The notes under the pieces: model-generated
Told to the model about the DNA's origin: nothing
Database searches by the model: none
The model's input: the letters and a program-made list of their open reading frames with translations, nothing else
In this document: in pieces, positions 25,407-34,000 of the stretch
Numbering within the stretch: the first letter of the stretch is position 1
Layout: each line of letters begins with the position of its first letter
IMG/VR virus record: IMGVR_UViG_3300005466_000005
Span: 1-60,436 of that record
Direction: 5' to 3' (one strand)
Source: a virus
DNA: 60,436 nt
Made by a program: the position numbers and the translations under genes

Positions 25407-25633
25407 TGGTCTTCATCACAATAGGCGACGCCGACAAACAAGGCAATCAGGTAACCTATGACTGGTACATATCAAAGGATAAGACACCATCAGGGGTAAC
25501 AGGTGTCCCACCTAGAGAAATAATCAAACACCAGAACATCAAGATGGAGTTTAGAACGATGAGGGATGCACAGACCTTCTTTGACATTATCACGATGGCC
25601 GTAGACCACTGGGAGATTGAAGACAAAGTCTAA
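25406..25633 (+). CDS. Small alpha/beta protein
   Basis: The 75 residues (VFITIGDADKQGNQVTYDWYISKDK...) have no recognised motif and look like a compact alpha/beta fold with a C-terminal helix (MRDAQTFFDIITMAVDHW). Both ends share bases with neighbouring stop/start codons (TAATG), so translation is coupled. Confidence 0.55.
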   Translation: MVFITIGDADKQGNQVTYDWYISKDKTPSGVTGVPPREIIKHQNIKMEFRTMRDAQTFFDIITMAVDHWEIEDKV

Positions 25634-25728
25634 TGAAGATGGTATGCATACAGTGCGGCTATCACTGGCAAGCTGATGGAGACCATGAAGGGATTATGTG
25701 TCCACAATGCGGCGAGGTAATGCCCTAA
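25633..25728 (+). CDS. Rubredoxin-like zinc-ribbon micro-protein (31 aa)
   Basis: The 31 residues contain VCIQCGYHWQADGD and CPQCGEVMP, a minimal CxxCG...CxxCG ribbon as in rubredoxin-like proteins. It lies between two TAATG overlaps, which supports expression. It is too small for catalysis, so nucleic acid or protein binding is likely. Confidence 0.6.
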   Translation: MKMVCIQCGYHWQADGDHEGIMCPQCGEVMP

Positions 25729-25913
25729 TGTCAGCCCCTCCAGCCCTATCTAGAACCCAAGGCCGATTCCTAGAGAAGAAAGGCTTTATCGAGATTATAC
25801 AGAAACCCTACCCAGATGGCAAGGGTGTATACTACGAATGTCCAAAGTGCGGTGACAAGTTCAACATGTACAAGCGTCTCAAGAAACACAGGAAGGAAGT
25901 GCATGCCTACTAA
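25728..25913 (+). CDS. Single C2H2 zinc-finger protein
   Basis: The product is 61 residues from the ATG overlapping the previous stop (TAATG). An upstream in-frame ATG at 25698 would overlap the whole 3' part of its neighbour and is less likely. The finger YYECPKCGDKFNMYKRLKKHRKEVHAY closely matches the one at 19393. Probably a sequence-specific DNA-binding protein. Confidence 0.72.
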   Translation: MSAPPALSRTQGRFLEKKGFIEIIQKPYPDGKGVYYECPKCGDKFNMYKRLKKHRKEVHAY

Positions 25914-26042
25914 ATGTCACAGCAAGACAGAGCGATGTGGAGGTATCAATATAGATTCCCCTATGTTTGTACCATATGCGGCAAAAGATTCAGAAACAGA
26001 CCAGCAGTCCGACAGCATAAAGGAGATGAGCACGCCTATTGA
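25914..26042 (+). CDS. Single C2H2 zinc-finger micro-protein (42 aa)
   Basis: The 42 residues are almost entirely one finger, YVCTICGKRFRNRPAVRQHKGDEHAY, with a basic face (KRFRNRPAVRQHK). It starts directly after the stop of the previous C2H2 gene, so the two are tandem paralogues. Small single-finger proteins of this kind are typical of archaeal viruses. Confidence 0.7.
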   Translation: MSQQDRAMWRYQYRFPYVCTICGKRFRNRPAVRQHKGDEHAY

Positions 26043-26221
26043 GTTATAGTAGTCAGTGGCCCAAATGTGGTCACTACGACATGGAGCATAGTGAGAGCAT
26101 GAACGTAAAATGTAAGGAGGATGCTATAGGATTTTGTTCAATATGTAAGCTAGATGCTTGTGAGTTTCACATGTCAGAGCACCATAGGCACCTAAGTGAG
26201 AGAGAAGGTTTCACTGAATAA
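26039..26221 (+). CDS. Cysteine/histidine-rich small protein
   Basis: The product is 60 residues from a TTG overlapping the previous stop (TTGA). Ligands are spread as CGH, CKED, CSICKLDACEFH and EHHRH, a treble-clef or B-box-like pattern. The TTG start is inferred from the overlap; an internal ATG (MEHSESMN) is possible. Confidence 0.55.
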   Translation: MSYSSQWPKCGHYDMEHSESMNVKCKEDAIGFCSICKLDACEFHMSEHHRHLSEREGFTE

Positions 26222-26226
26222 GCGAT

Positions 26227-26790
26227 ATGAGCGTAAACATGTCATTAGAGCAATGGATTCCCAAACAGCAAGAGTCCCCACAACCCCTAAAAGAGGTAGA
26301 AAGAGCACCCGAGGACTACCTAGCCACATTGCTTGTAAGGGTAGAATCATCATCAGGTGTCTCTAATAGCCTAACACATGACGCTGATTTATCTGAACTT
26401 TGGGACTATTATGAGATGCAGATAAGGAGAGGCAATATGTCCAGGCACAAGATCCCAGCTGAGCATTGTAATCAGCTGTGTAGGAGGGTGACGTTTGCAT
26501 ATCCTTCCTCTGTTATCTTCAGACATCCCAAGCAAACCACATTCGCAAAGCTGCTCATAGCTTTAGGCTATAGATACTGTAAGGACTGTGCTGCCCTCTT
26601 CCCAAAGTCCTTCATTATAGACATGCAGGTGCTTCGTAACACAAAGAGACCTATCTACAGACAGACTGCACCCTATAGGGAAGGGTTACCAATCAAGTGT
26701 CCATGTTGTGGATTAAAGACAGCACATGTGAAAACGCTGATAAGAAAGACCAAGGTAGGAAAACAGCTTTTTAGCAATGAGGGCTACTAG
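26227..26790 (+). CDS. Zinc-binding protein of unknown function
   Basis: The 187 residues have two cysteine clusters (YCKDCAALFPKSFII and IKCPCCGLKTAHV) and several basic helices (YYEMQIRRGNMSRHKI). The first 60 residues are low in structure. It overlaps the portal gene by 14 nt, so it may be a late gene. No family is recognised. Confidence 0.58.
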   Translation: MSVNMSLEQWIPKQQESPQPLKEVERAPEDYLATLLVRVESSSGVSNSLTHDADLSELWDYYEMQIRRGNMSRHKIPAEHCNQLCRRVTFAYPSSVIFRHPKQTTFAKLLIALGYRYCKDCAALFPKSFIIDMQVLRNTKRPIYRQTAPYREGLPIKCPCCGLKTAHVKTLIRKTKVGKQLFSNEGY

Positions 26791-28591
26791 TCCTTTATAT
26801 TCCATGAAAAAAGTAGACGAGTCGGCTCTCAAAGCCTCAAACCCCAGCCCTTATGAATCCAATAATGAGAGGAAGCTCACAAAGGAAGAGCTTAGAGCTA
26901 AACTAAAAAACATGGTAGTAACAAGGATGCGAAACTACTATCAACCTGTTAGCAAGACTGTAGCACCTAACAACAAACCACTTGATTATGAGGACGCTAT
27001 TCACAGACGCCTATTGTTTGCAGGTATTAACCCAGAGGAGTTTATGAAGAAAAACAAGACCAAGCTACCCAAGTCAGATAACGCATTAGACACCATAGAC
27101 AAGTTCACACCTGTGTATGACCCTGACTACATGGCAAGACTACAGAATGCAGCGGAGTTTGATCCTACCATCAAGAAGGCTGCCAGAGTTAAGGCTTGGT
27201 ATGTGTTAGGCAGGGGAAAAGGTATCAAACAGAGAATGGAGATGCATACAACCAGAGAGTTTGAAACCAGAGCCGAGTATGACTCTTACTTTAACGAGCT
27301 ATTCCCTGAGAAGGAAGCAAGGAAGGCAGTATTTGACTATGTAGACAACGTGTGTATAGACTCTAACATCTTTACAAACCTATCAGAGATCTATGAGTTG
27401 TCAATCTATTTTGGCCGTGCTGCTAGCATCAAGATATTCATGAATGACAAGGCCATCAAGGAAAGGGGATGGGATGTCAAAAAACAATACTTTGACAGAA
27501 CACCTATCCTGTTTCAACCCTTGTCTCCTATGCTGATGGGTAACGTCACAGTTAACGAAGACACCTGGCTACCCACCTACTTATGGTACAATGATTCCAT
27601 ATTTGGCAAGGACAAGAACGACCAGGTAATAGCAGGAGGCTGGATCAAAAGCGATAGGATGATCTACATGGCAAGAAGAGATATACATCTTATCGCTAAC
27701 AAGCTAAGGTATGGACTCAGCGACCTCCAGCCCGTTCTACCTCTATCAGAGCTCTGTCGTCAGATATATTCCAACGTTCTCGGTGAGGCCGTCTCTAACC
27801 TTATCCTACCATCATTGTTCTTGGTGTTCGACTCACTCGACGAGGACAGCATGCAAGCAATCATCGACAACTACCAGCAAGGCGGGATCATGGGTAGAAA
27901 CAAAGATGTAGAGGTAGAACCTTTAGACTTTAACGTAAACCTACCAGCTATCATAGACCTCATGAAAGCGCTTCAAAGGATGGTATATGCTGCACTTGAA
28001 GTCCCCTACTTGTTTGGTGGTGATGAAGGAGAATTTAATAGGAGTGTCGCTGAAACAGTAACAGATGTGTGGCAAAAGACAACGTTGGACCCAGAGCGAG
28101 ATGATATTCAATCTATCTACGACGGGCAATTCACTGGACCCCTTGTATCAGACTACATGGACAAGTACTACAACGGACAGTATTACAACTGGAACGCAGA
28201 ACGACTCAAGTTCGTGCTCAGGTTTAAGAAAATAGACTTTGCAAATGTGTTCGACAAGGCACAGTCAATCAAGCTATTGATAGACGCTGGTGTTGTCACA
28301 ACAAGACAAGCTCAGTTAATGCATGATTCAGAGAGCTATCCAGATGACCAAGCTATATCAATAGAAGCATTGCAGTCCATGTTAAAGAACAACCCAGAGT
28401 TACAGGAGCAAGTGCTGTCATACATAGGCCAGCTTCGTAACATCAAGGCCATGTCACAGGCAGGACTAGCACAAGACGGAGGACAACAAGAACAAGTAGA
28501 CCCACAACAGAAGGCAAACCAAGAGATAGACCAAGCAATAAAGAACCAGAAGGCTGACAGTTTAGAAAAGGTAGTAAACAACAGGTTTTGA
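26777..28591 (+). CDS. Portal protein
   Basis: The product is 604 residues from ATG 26777, with ATG 26804 as an alternative. Portal features are the long stem/wing region (SDRMIYMARRDIHLIANKLRYGLSDLQPVLPL), the helix pair around LPAIIDLMKALQRMVYAALEVPYLFGGDEGEFNRSVAE, and a glutamine-rich C-terminus. It follows the terminase module and precedes the capsid genes, as expected. The portal forms the dodecameric DNA gate at one capsid vertex. The order of motifs is convincing even without a close relative. Confidence 0.85.
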   Translation: MRATSPLYSMKKVDESALKASNPSPYESNNERKLTKEELRAKLKNMVVTRMRNYYQPVSKTVAPNNKPLDYEDAIHRRLLFAGINPEEFMKKNKTKLPKSDNALDTIDKFTPVYDPDYMARLQNAAEFDPTIKKAARVKAWYVLGRGKGIKQRMEMHTTREFETRAEYDSYFNELFPEKEARKAVFDYVDNVCIDSNIFTNLSEIYELSIYFGRAASIKIFMNDKAIKERGWDVKKQYFDRTPILFQPLSPMLMGNVTVNEDTWLPTYLWYNDSIFGKDKNDQVIAGGWIKSDRMIYMARRDIHLIANKLRYGLSDLQPVLPLSELCRQIYSNVLGEAVSNLILPSLFLVFDSLDEDSMQAIIDNYQQGGIMGRNKDVEVEPLDFNVNLPAIIDLMKALQRMVYAALEVPYLFGGDEGEFNRSVAETVTDVWQKTTLDPERDDIQSIYDGQFTGPLVSDYMDKYYNGQYYNWNAERLKFVLRFKKIDFANVFDKAQSIKLLIDAGVVTTRQAQLMHDSESYPDDQAISIEALQSMLKNNPELQEQVLSYIGQLRNIKAMSQAGLAQDGGQQEQVDPQQKANQEIDQAIKNQKADSLEKVVNNRF

Positions 28592-28600
28592 GGGATAGGT

Positions 28601-28753
28601 ATGTGTGATCACAAATACAGATACTTTGTATTCAAGACCGGAAAGGATGTGTCGGATTGGTGGCAGCAATACTGTGATGAATGCGGACGACTGTTAATGA
28701 GCTCAGAGGAGCCACTATGGTGTTCTTTAGTAAAAGAGGATAGAGATACTTAA
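28601..28753 (+). CDS. Zinc-binding micro-protein (50 aa)
   Basis: The 50 residues (MCDHKYRYFVFKTGKDVSDWWQQ...) carry CDH and YCDECGRLL plus a later cysteine, a compact zinc site. It begins 9 nt after the portal gene and ends one base before the protease start, so it belongs to the same unit. Role is unknown. Confidence 0.58.
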   Translation: MCDHKYRYFVFKTGKDVSDWWQQYCDECGRLLMSSEEPLWCSLVKEDRDT

Positions 28754-28754
28754 T

Positions 28755-29867
28755 ATGGTTAAACAAAACGTCAGAAAGAAAGACAAACCAAAGATCTGTC
28801 TAGACAAGAACCTACCCTATGATCCTACTACCCAGCTTCACGCTTATCAGATAGCCAAGGCAAAGAACCTACGCAACATACCAGAAGCTAACATCGTCGA
28901 TAAGATGTCACTAGCTCTGGTGCGTGCAAAGTTCCACAAGATAGGAGATACACTTACAGTCAAATTCCTCAATGGAACCCAAGCACAAAAGGACAGAACA
29001 ACAGAGATGGCTAAAGACTGGGAGAACTATGCTAACCTCAAGCTAGAGTTTCAATCCAACATATCAGGTAACGCCGACATACGTATCGGTTTTAAGTGGC
29101 GCAATGACGTAGGCTCTTGGTCTTACATAGGCACCGACATCTTTAACATCCCACAACAAGAAGCTACAATGAACTTTGGATGGTTAGACGTCAATGGTAG
29201 AGACACCACCGAGTATAGTAGAACAGTCAAACATGAGTTCGGTCATACTCTTGGATGCATACACGAACATCAGAACCCTAGCGCTAACATACCCTGGGAT
29301 AAGCCTGCTGTCTACCGTTATTTCCAGGGACCGCCTAACAACTGGAGCAAGGAAGACGTAGACAATAACCTGTTTGCTACCTACGATTCTAGCAAGTCAC
29401 AGTTCTCTCAATTCGACAAGGAATCAATAATGCTCTATGCTATAGATAACTCCCTCACCATAGGCGATTATGAAGTAAAGGGTAACACCACCTTATCAGC
29501 TATAGACAAGTCATTCATAGGCACGATATATCCAAAGGTAGACCCAACAGCCCCAGACTCTGACCATATTATCAACCTTGGAGATACGAAGAAGGCTTCG
29601 ATTGGCGCATACTTGGAGGAAGACTATTACGAGTTTGAGCTAAAGAGCGACCTTGCTACCAGAGTTAACATCTACACAGAAGGATCCACCGACGTTGTAA
29701 TGTCGCTTGTACGCGCTGACACTATGACTGTCATAGCATGGGATGATGATTCAGGACAAGGTACAAACGCCAAGATAATCAAAACCTTGAACAAGGGCAA
29801 ATACATCATTAGGGTAAGACACTACTCTCCAAAGAAGATAGGCGACTACTCTATCACACTCACATAG
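28755..29867 (+). CDS. Astacin-like zinc metalloprotease with PPC domain
   Basis: The product is 370 residues. The catalytic site HEFGHTLGCIHEH (about residues 157-169) is the canonical astacin HExxHxxGxxH(E) motif, and a Met-turn is present as SIMLYA (about 225-230). The last 100 residues look like a prepeptidase C-terminal (PPC) beta domain (INLGDTKKASIGAYLEEDYYEFEL to IIRVRHYSPKKIGDYSITL). No signal peptide is seen, so it may act inside the cell or ride on the virion and digest the host S-layer on entry or exit. Such enzymes are unusual in prokaryotic viruses. Confidence 0.85.
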   Translation: MVKQNVRKKDKPKICLDKNLPYDPTTQLHAYQIAKAKNLRNIPEANIVDKMSLALVRAKFHKIGDTLTVKFLNGTQAQKDRTTEMAKDWENYANLKLEFQSNISGNADIRIGFKWRNDVGSWSYIGTDIFNIPQQEATMNFGWLDVNGRDTTEYSRTVKHEFGHTLGCIHEHQNPSANIPWDKPAVYRYFQGPPNNWSKEDVDNNLFATYDSSKSQFSQFDKESIMLYAIDNSLTIGDYEVKGNTTLSAIDKSFIGTIYPKVDPTAPDSDHIINLGDTKKASIGAYLEEDYYEFELKSDLATRVNIYTEGSTDVVMSLVRADTMTVIAWDDDSGQGTNAKIIKTLNKGKYIIRVRHYSPKKIGDYSITLT

Positions 29868-29872
29868 CAAGG

Positions 29873-30121
29873 ATGATAGACGAGACGATGACCGATTCAA
29901 AAAATAATGATAACGGTAAATGGATTCTCCTTGACGAAATCCCAATTGACAGGTTGGTATTAGGACGATTGGATCCAAAGACCGGAAAGATAATAGCAGA
30001 GTTGGTATTAGGACGATTGGATCCAAAGACCGGAAAGATAATAGCAGAGATTGTCTACCGGTATGAAGCACCTTCGTTATTGCCGGATCCACGAAAGAAT
30101 GCGTCAAATGGAGCGTGCTAA
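29873..30121 (+). CDS. Small protein with an exact 16-residue tandem repeat
   Basis: The 82 residues contain LVLGRLDPKTGKIIAE twice in a row, coded by a perfect 48-bp tandem duplication (29954-30049). The start is acidic (MIDETMTDSKNNDNG). It follows the protease by 5 nt and overlaps the HNH gene tail-to-tail by 18 nt. No family is recognised. Confidence 0.55.
   Translation: MIDETMTDSKNNDNGKWILLDEIPIDRLVLGRLDPKTGKIIAELVLGRLDPKTGKIIAEIVYRYEAPSLLPDPRKNASNGAC
29954..30049. repeat. Perfect 48-bp tandem duplication
   Basis: Bases 29954-30001 and 30002-30049 are identical. The unit is 16 codons, so the frame is kept. Zero divergence means the duplication is recent, is maintained by slippage, or is an assembly artefact. 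Confidence 0.9.
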
Positions 30122-30439
30122 CTTGAACAAACGCTTGAAGTTGAATCCTTTGATCTCATATCCCTTGTATGTGCGAGTAGATGAGTCATGGTTACAGAAG
30201 CATACACCTCCAGGTCTATCTAATGATGTAATCCTTGAGTGTGTCGCATGGTCATACACCTCAATGTTCTCCATAGAATCATCTAGTTTGTCTCCGCTTA
30301 TGTGGTGCACATCCTCACCGTCGTACAATTGCCTACCTAGTTTGATTGTCATATTATATCGTGAGCGTTTAATCCAGCCGTTCTTATTGGCATTAGGATG
30401 GTTAGGTCTTTTGATATACATGTATCCATTCTTAATCAT
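30104..30439 (-). CDS. HNH endonuclease
   Basis: The product is 111 residues from the ATG at 30439; a longer frame to 30487 adds an unlikely hydrophobic lead. The core YNMTIKLGRQLYDGEDVHHISGDKLDDSMENIEVYDH is a clear HNH domain with the usual N-D-x-x-N-I end. It is minus-strand and overlaps the 3' end of the preceding plus-strand gene by 18 nt. TTTATATG on the minus strand just upstream may be its TATA box. Confidence 0.85.
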   Translation of the reverse strand: MIKNGYMYIKRPNHPNANKNGWIKRSRYNMTIKLGRQLYDGEDVHHISGDKLDDSMENIEVYDHATHSRITSLDRPGGVCFCNHDSSTRTYKGYEIKGFNFKRLFKLARSI

Positions 30440-30518
30440 GGATATTGTAAGATATACGAAACATATAAACGGAATACTAAAAGACACTCAAATTAAAGCC
30501 ATGTTCTATAACATTGTT

Positions 30519-30686
30519 CTAGTCTTTATCTGTGGACGCAAGCCCCCTCTCAATCAAGCGCAATATGAATCGACTACGTGTCACATCTCCCCTCAAGGCA
30601 TCTATCTTATCGAGCATCACCTTGGGCAATGATACACCCACAGGATAGTTATTGCGTGCTCCCAGTGCAAGCTTCTTATATGTCAT
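30519..30686 (-). CDS. Ribbon-helix-helix DNA-binding protein (55 aa)
   Basis: The 55 residues contain YPVGVSLPKVMLDKIDALRGDVTRSRFILRLIERGL split as strand, helix, helix, a textbook ribbon-helix-helix (CopG/Arc/MetJ) pattern with the VTRSRFI helix turn. RHH dimers bind short palindromes. It is the best candidate for a ligand of the 18-bp palindrome at 17768-17785, though that pairing is only an inference. It is transcribed leftward between an HNH gene and a zinc protein. Confidence 0.72.
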   Translation of the reverse strand: MTYKKLALGARNNYPVGVSLPKVMLDKIDALRGDVTRSRFILRLIERGLASTDKD

Positions 30687-30742
30687 AACTTTGATAACTA
30701 CATCACTATGCTAAAAGCCTTTATAGTAACGGTATTGAACCA

Positions 30743-30916
30743 ATGCCACGAGTAGACTACACTAAACAAGCCTGGTGTCGCAAGTGTGCTACATCTTACG
30801 ACTTTGAACATCTTATCCCTCCCCATCTGGTATGTCCAAGAGGACATCACGTGAGGCTAAAGGCAAGAAATCAAAAGCCCGCCTCTAAGAACATCGATAA
30901 CTTTAAACGATATTGA
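30743..30916 (+). CDS. Zinc-binding basic protein (57 aa)
   Basis: The 57 residues contain WCRKCATSYDFEH and CPRGHHVRLKARNQK, a CxxC...CxxxH ribbon with a basic tail. CTTTATAG (30718-30725) lies about 21 nt upstream, so the message may be leaderless. Nucleic acid binding is likely. Confidence 0.6.
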   Translation: MPRVDYTKQAWCRKCATSYDFEHLIPPHLVCPRGHHVRLKARNQKPASKNIDNFKRY

Positions 30917-30971
30917 AACCCTAACTACGTTGAGCGATACCTGCCAACAGGGTTTACTCAGTTTCATTCAT

Positions 30972-30995
30972 GGGGATGTACACCTTAGCATCCCC
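30972..30995 (+). terminator. Hairpin before the tail-fibre gene
   Basis: GGGGATG and CATCCCC form a perfect 7-bp stem with a 10-base loop, followed after about 15 bases by CCTTTTAACC (31008-31017). It may end the zinc gene message or shield the fibre promoter. The remaining gap bases (30917-31048) show nothing else. Confidence 0.5.
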
Positions 30996-31048
30996 GTGTT
31001 CTAAGTTCCTTTTAACCTTCTATCCTCTCTGATAGCTGTTAATTAACT

Positions 31049-34000
31049 ATGAGTAGTGGATATCAAGAACCAGCGGGTGGAACGGCCTCACCTAGTTCTG
31101 GTACAGCAGTAGGCTCTAAACCAATTAGAGCATGGCTTAAAGTCCTCCGTAACGTGGATGTGACAGCAGAGCCAGATTTTGGTACTAATTTCATCCCACG
31201 TATAAAAACACCTATAGAGATCTTATCCACTGCCCTACGCATTCAGAACCCTGCTCAAACCTTCTATACCAACCTAGAGTCTGCTGCCCTCCTCAGCAAC
31301 CAGTCCATCAAGATTCCTATCATCACCGCTACAGAGTCAGGCAACAAGAAAGACGAGGTAGTTCTTCTTAAACAAACCCAGTCCTTAGAGAACAAAAAGT
31401 TTCCCACCTACTACGACGTTACAGAGACTGCAGAACCTTCCAATCCAGCTGCTGGTACTCTACGTATATACGCTAACTCCACTACTCATGAGCTAACCCA
31501 AAGAGATAGTACTGGTACAGAGAAGAAGATATCTGATGGTACTGGTGGTGGAGGTGGAGGAGCCCCCACAAATGTTCCCTACTTAACACTAGCTAGCGAT
31601 GGTACACTCACAGTCGAACGTGTATTAACAGCATCTGGGCGTGTGTCCATTACAGATGCAGGAGCCAATAGTACCGCTACCTTAGATATCGTAGCTGGGT
31701 CCATTGTCGACTCACAGATAGGAACTCACACATCCACCAAGATCACAATCACTAGCAAGTCACAGCTCAACTCTAACATCTTATACGGAGATCAGAATAA
31801 TGCCCTTGGTTCTAACTATGTAGACATAACTGAGAGGGCAGCACCTTCCAACCCTGGTGCAGGAGTGCTTCGAATCTATGCCAATTCCACTACCCATGAG
31901 CTAACCCAGCGTGATTCAACAGGAGCAGAAAAGAAGTTTAGTGATGGCTCTGGTGGCGCTGGTGGTGCTCCAACCACAAGCACATACCTGACTTTATCTA
32001 GTGATGGCTCTCTATCTGCTGAGCGAGTACTAACAGCTTCCACACGTGTAACCATTACAGATGCTGGAGCTAACAGCACAGCAACCCTAGACATAGGTTC
32101 AGGCTCTATAGTCGATTCATACATTGGGTCACACACCTCTACGAAAATTAGCATCACAGCCAAAGGGCAGCTCAACAGTGCTATAGTATATAACGATCAG
32201 ACTAATTCATTTGGCGACTTTAACCAGGTGTTTAAAGATAACAGGCTACTCATAAACAATCCAGCTGACACATTCGCCTACACATTAGTTGCAGCGGCTA
32301 TTGCAGCTAACCGTACTATCACTCTCCCTCTGCTTACAGGTAATGACATAGCCGTAACAGAGGCATTTGCACAACCGCTCACCAACAAGACAATAGCAGT
32401 AGGAAGCAACACTGTAACAGGTATAGCAGATACAAACATCTCAGCTCATACCTCGACTAAGATCTCTATCACCGCCAAAGGCCAGCTTAACAGTAGCATA
32501 GTCTACACAGACCAGGCTAACACATTTGGAGCATTCGATCAACTCTTCCCAACCTCTAGATTAAAGCTAGGGGATTCTGATGCTAGCAACGCCTACATAT
32601 TTGCGGGCTCAAACCTAGCTGCTGATAGAACCATAACATATCCACTGTTGACAGGAAATGACGTGCCTGTCTTTGAAGCGTTTGCTGCAACCATCACTAA
32701 CAAGACGATGTCAGGCGCTTCTAACACATTCACTAACATTGGAGACAGTGCTATCGCCTCACACACGTCTACTAAAATCACGATAACAAGCAAGAGCCAG
32801 CTTAATTCAAACATCCTTTATTCAGATGTAGATAACGCACTAGGTGCTCACTATGTGGATATAACAGAGACAGCAGCACCTGCTAACCCTGGAGCTGGTG
32901 TATTGCGTGTTTATGCTAACTCCACAACACATGAGATAACACAGAGAGACAGTGCCGGTGTAGAAAAGAAATTCTCAGATGGAACGGGCGGTGGTGGAGG
33001 CGCACCTACCTCATCTCAATATCTTACACTGGCTAGCGATGCTACATTATCAGCTGAGCGAGTGCTTACTGCATCATCCCGTGTTACGATAACAGATGCT
33101 GGTGCAAACTCTACAGCAACTCTGGATATAGGCACAGGATCCGTAGTTGATTCTTACATCGGCAGTCATACATCGACAAAGATCAGCATAACAGCAAAGG
33201 GGCAACTCAATTCAGCCATAGTCTACAATGACCAAGCTAATTCATTTGGTGACTTTGCTCAAACATTCAAAGACAACCAACTCAAGATCAATAATCCTGC
33301 TGATACATTTGCCTATACTATCATAGCAGCTGCAATCGCTGCAAATAGAAACCTCACTCTACCACTTCTTATAGGTAACGACACAGTAGTAGCAGAAGCC
33401 TTCGCCCAAACCTTAACTAACAAGACAATCGACTTTGCAAGTAACACAGGGACAAACATAGGCGACTCGGCTATAGCTAGCCATACTAGCACCAAGATAT
33501 CCATCACGGCTAAGGGTCAGCTTAACTCATCCATTGTATACTCAGACCAAGCAAACACATACGGTGACTTTGACCAGAACTATAGAAGCTCGAGGCTTAA
33601 GGTAGCCAATCCAGCTAACACATTCTACTATTTGGTAGCAGGCTCAGCCATTGCAGCTAACAGAACTATAACACTGCCATTGCTCACCGGTAATGATGTA
33701 GCTGTAACAGAAGCCTTTGCACAACCGCTCACAAACAAAACGATTGACTTTGCAAGTAACACAGGTTCAAACATTGGTGATTCAGCAATTGCTTCTCACA
33801 CCTCAACTAAGATTAGTATAACGGCTAAGGGTCAGCTAAACTCCTCAATAGCCTATGTGGATCAGGCAAACGTCTTTAGTGACAACGATCAATCATTAAG
33901 GTCTAACCGTCTAAGAATAGCAAACCCTGCTAACACATTCTTTTATTCATTTACAGCAGCAGCCATTGCAGCTAACAGAGTCATAACACTGCCGCTGCTT

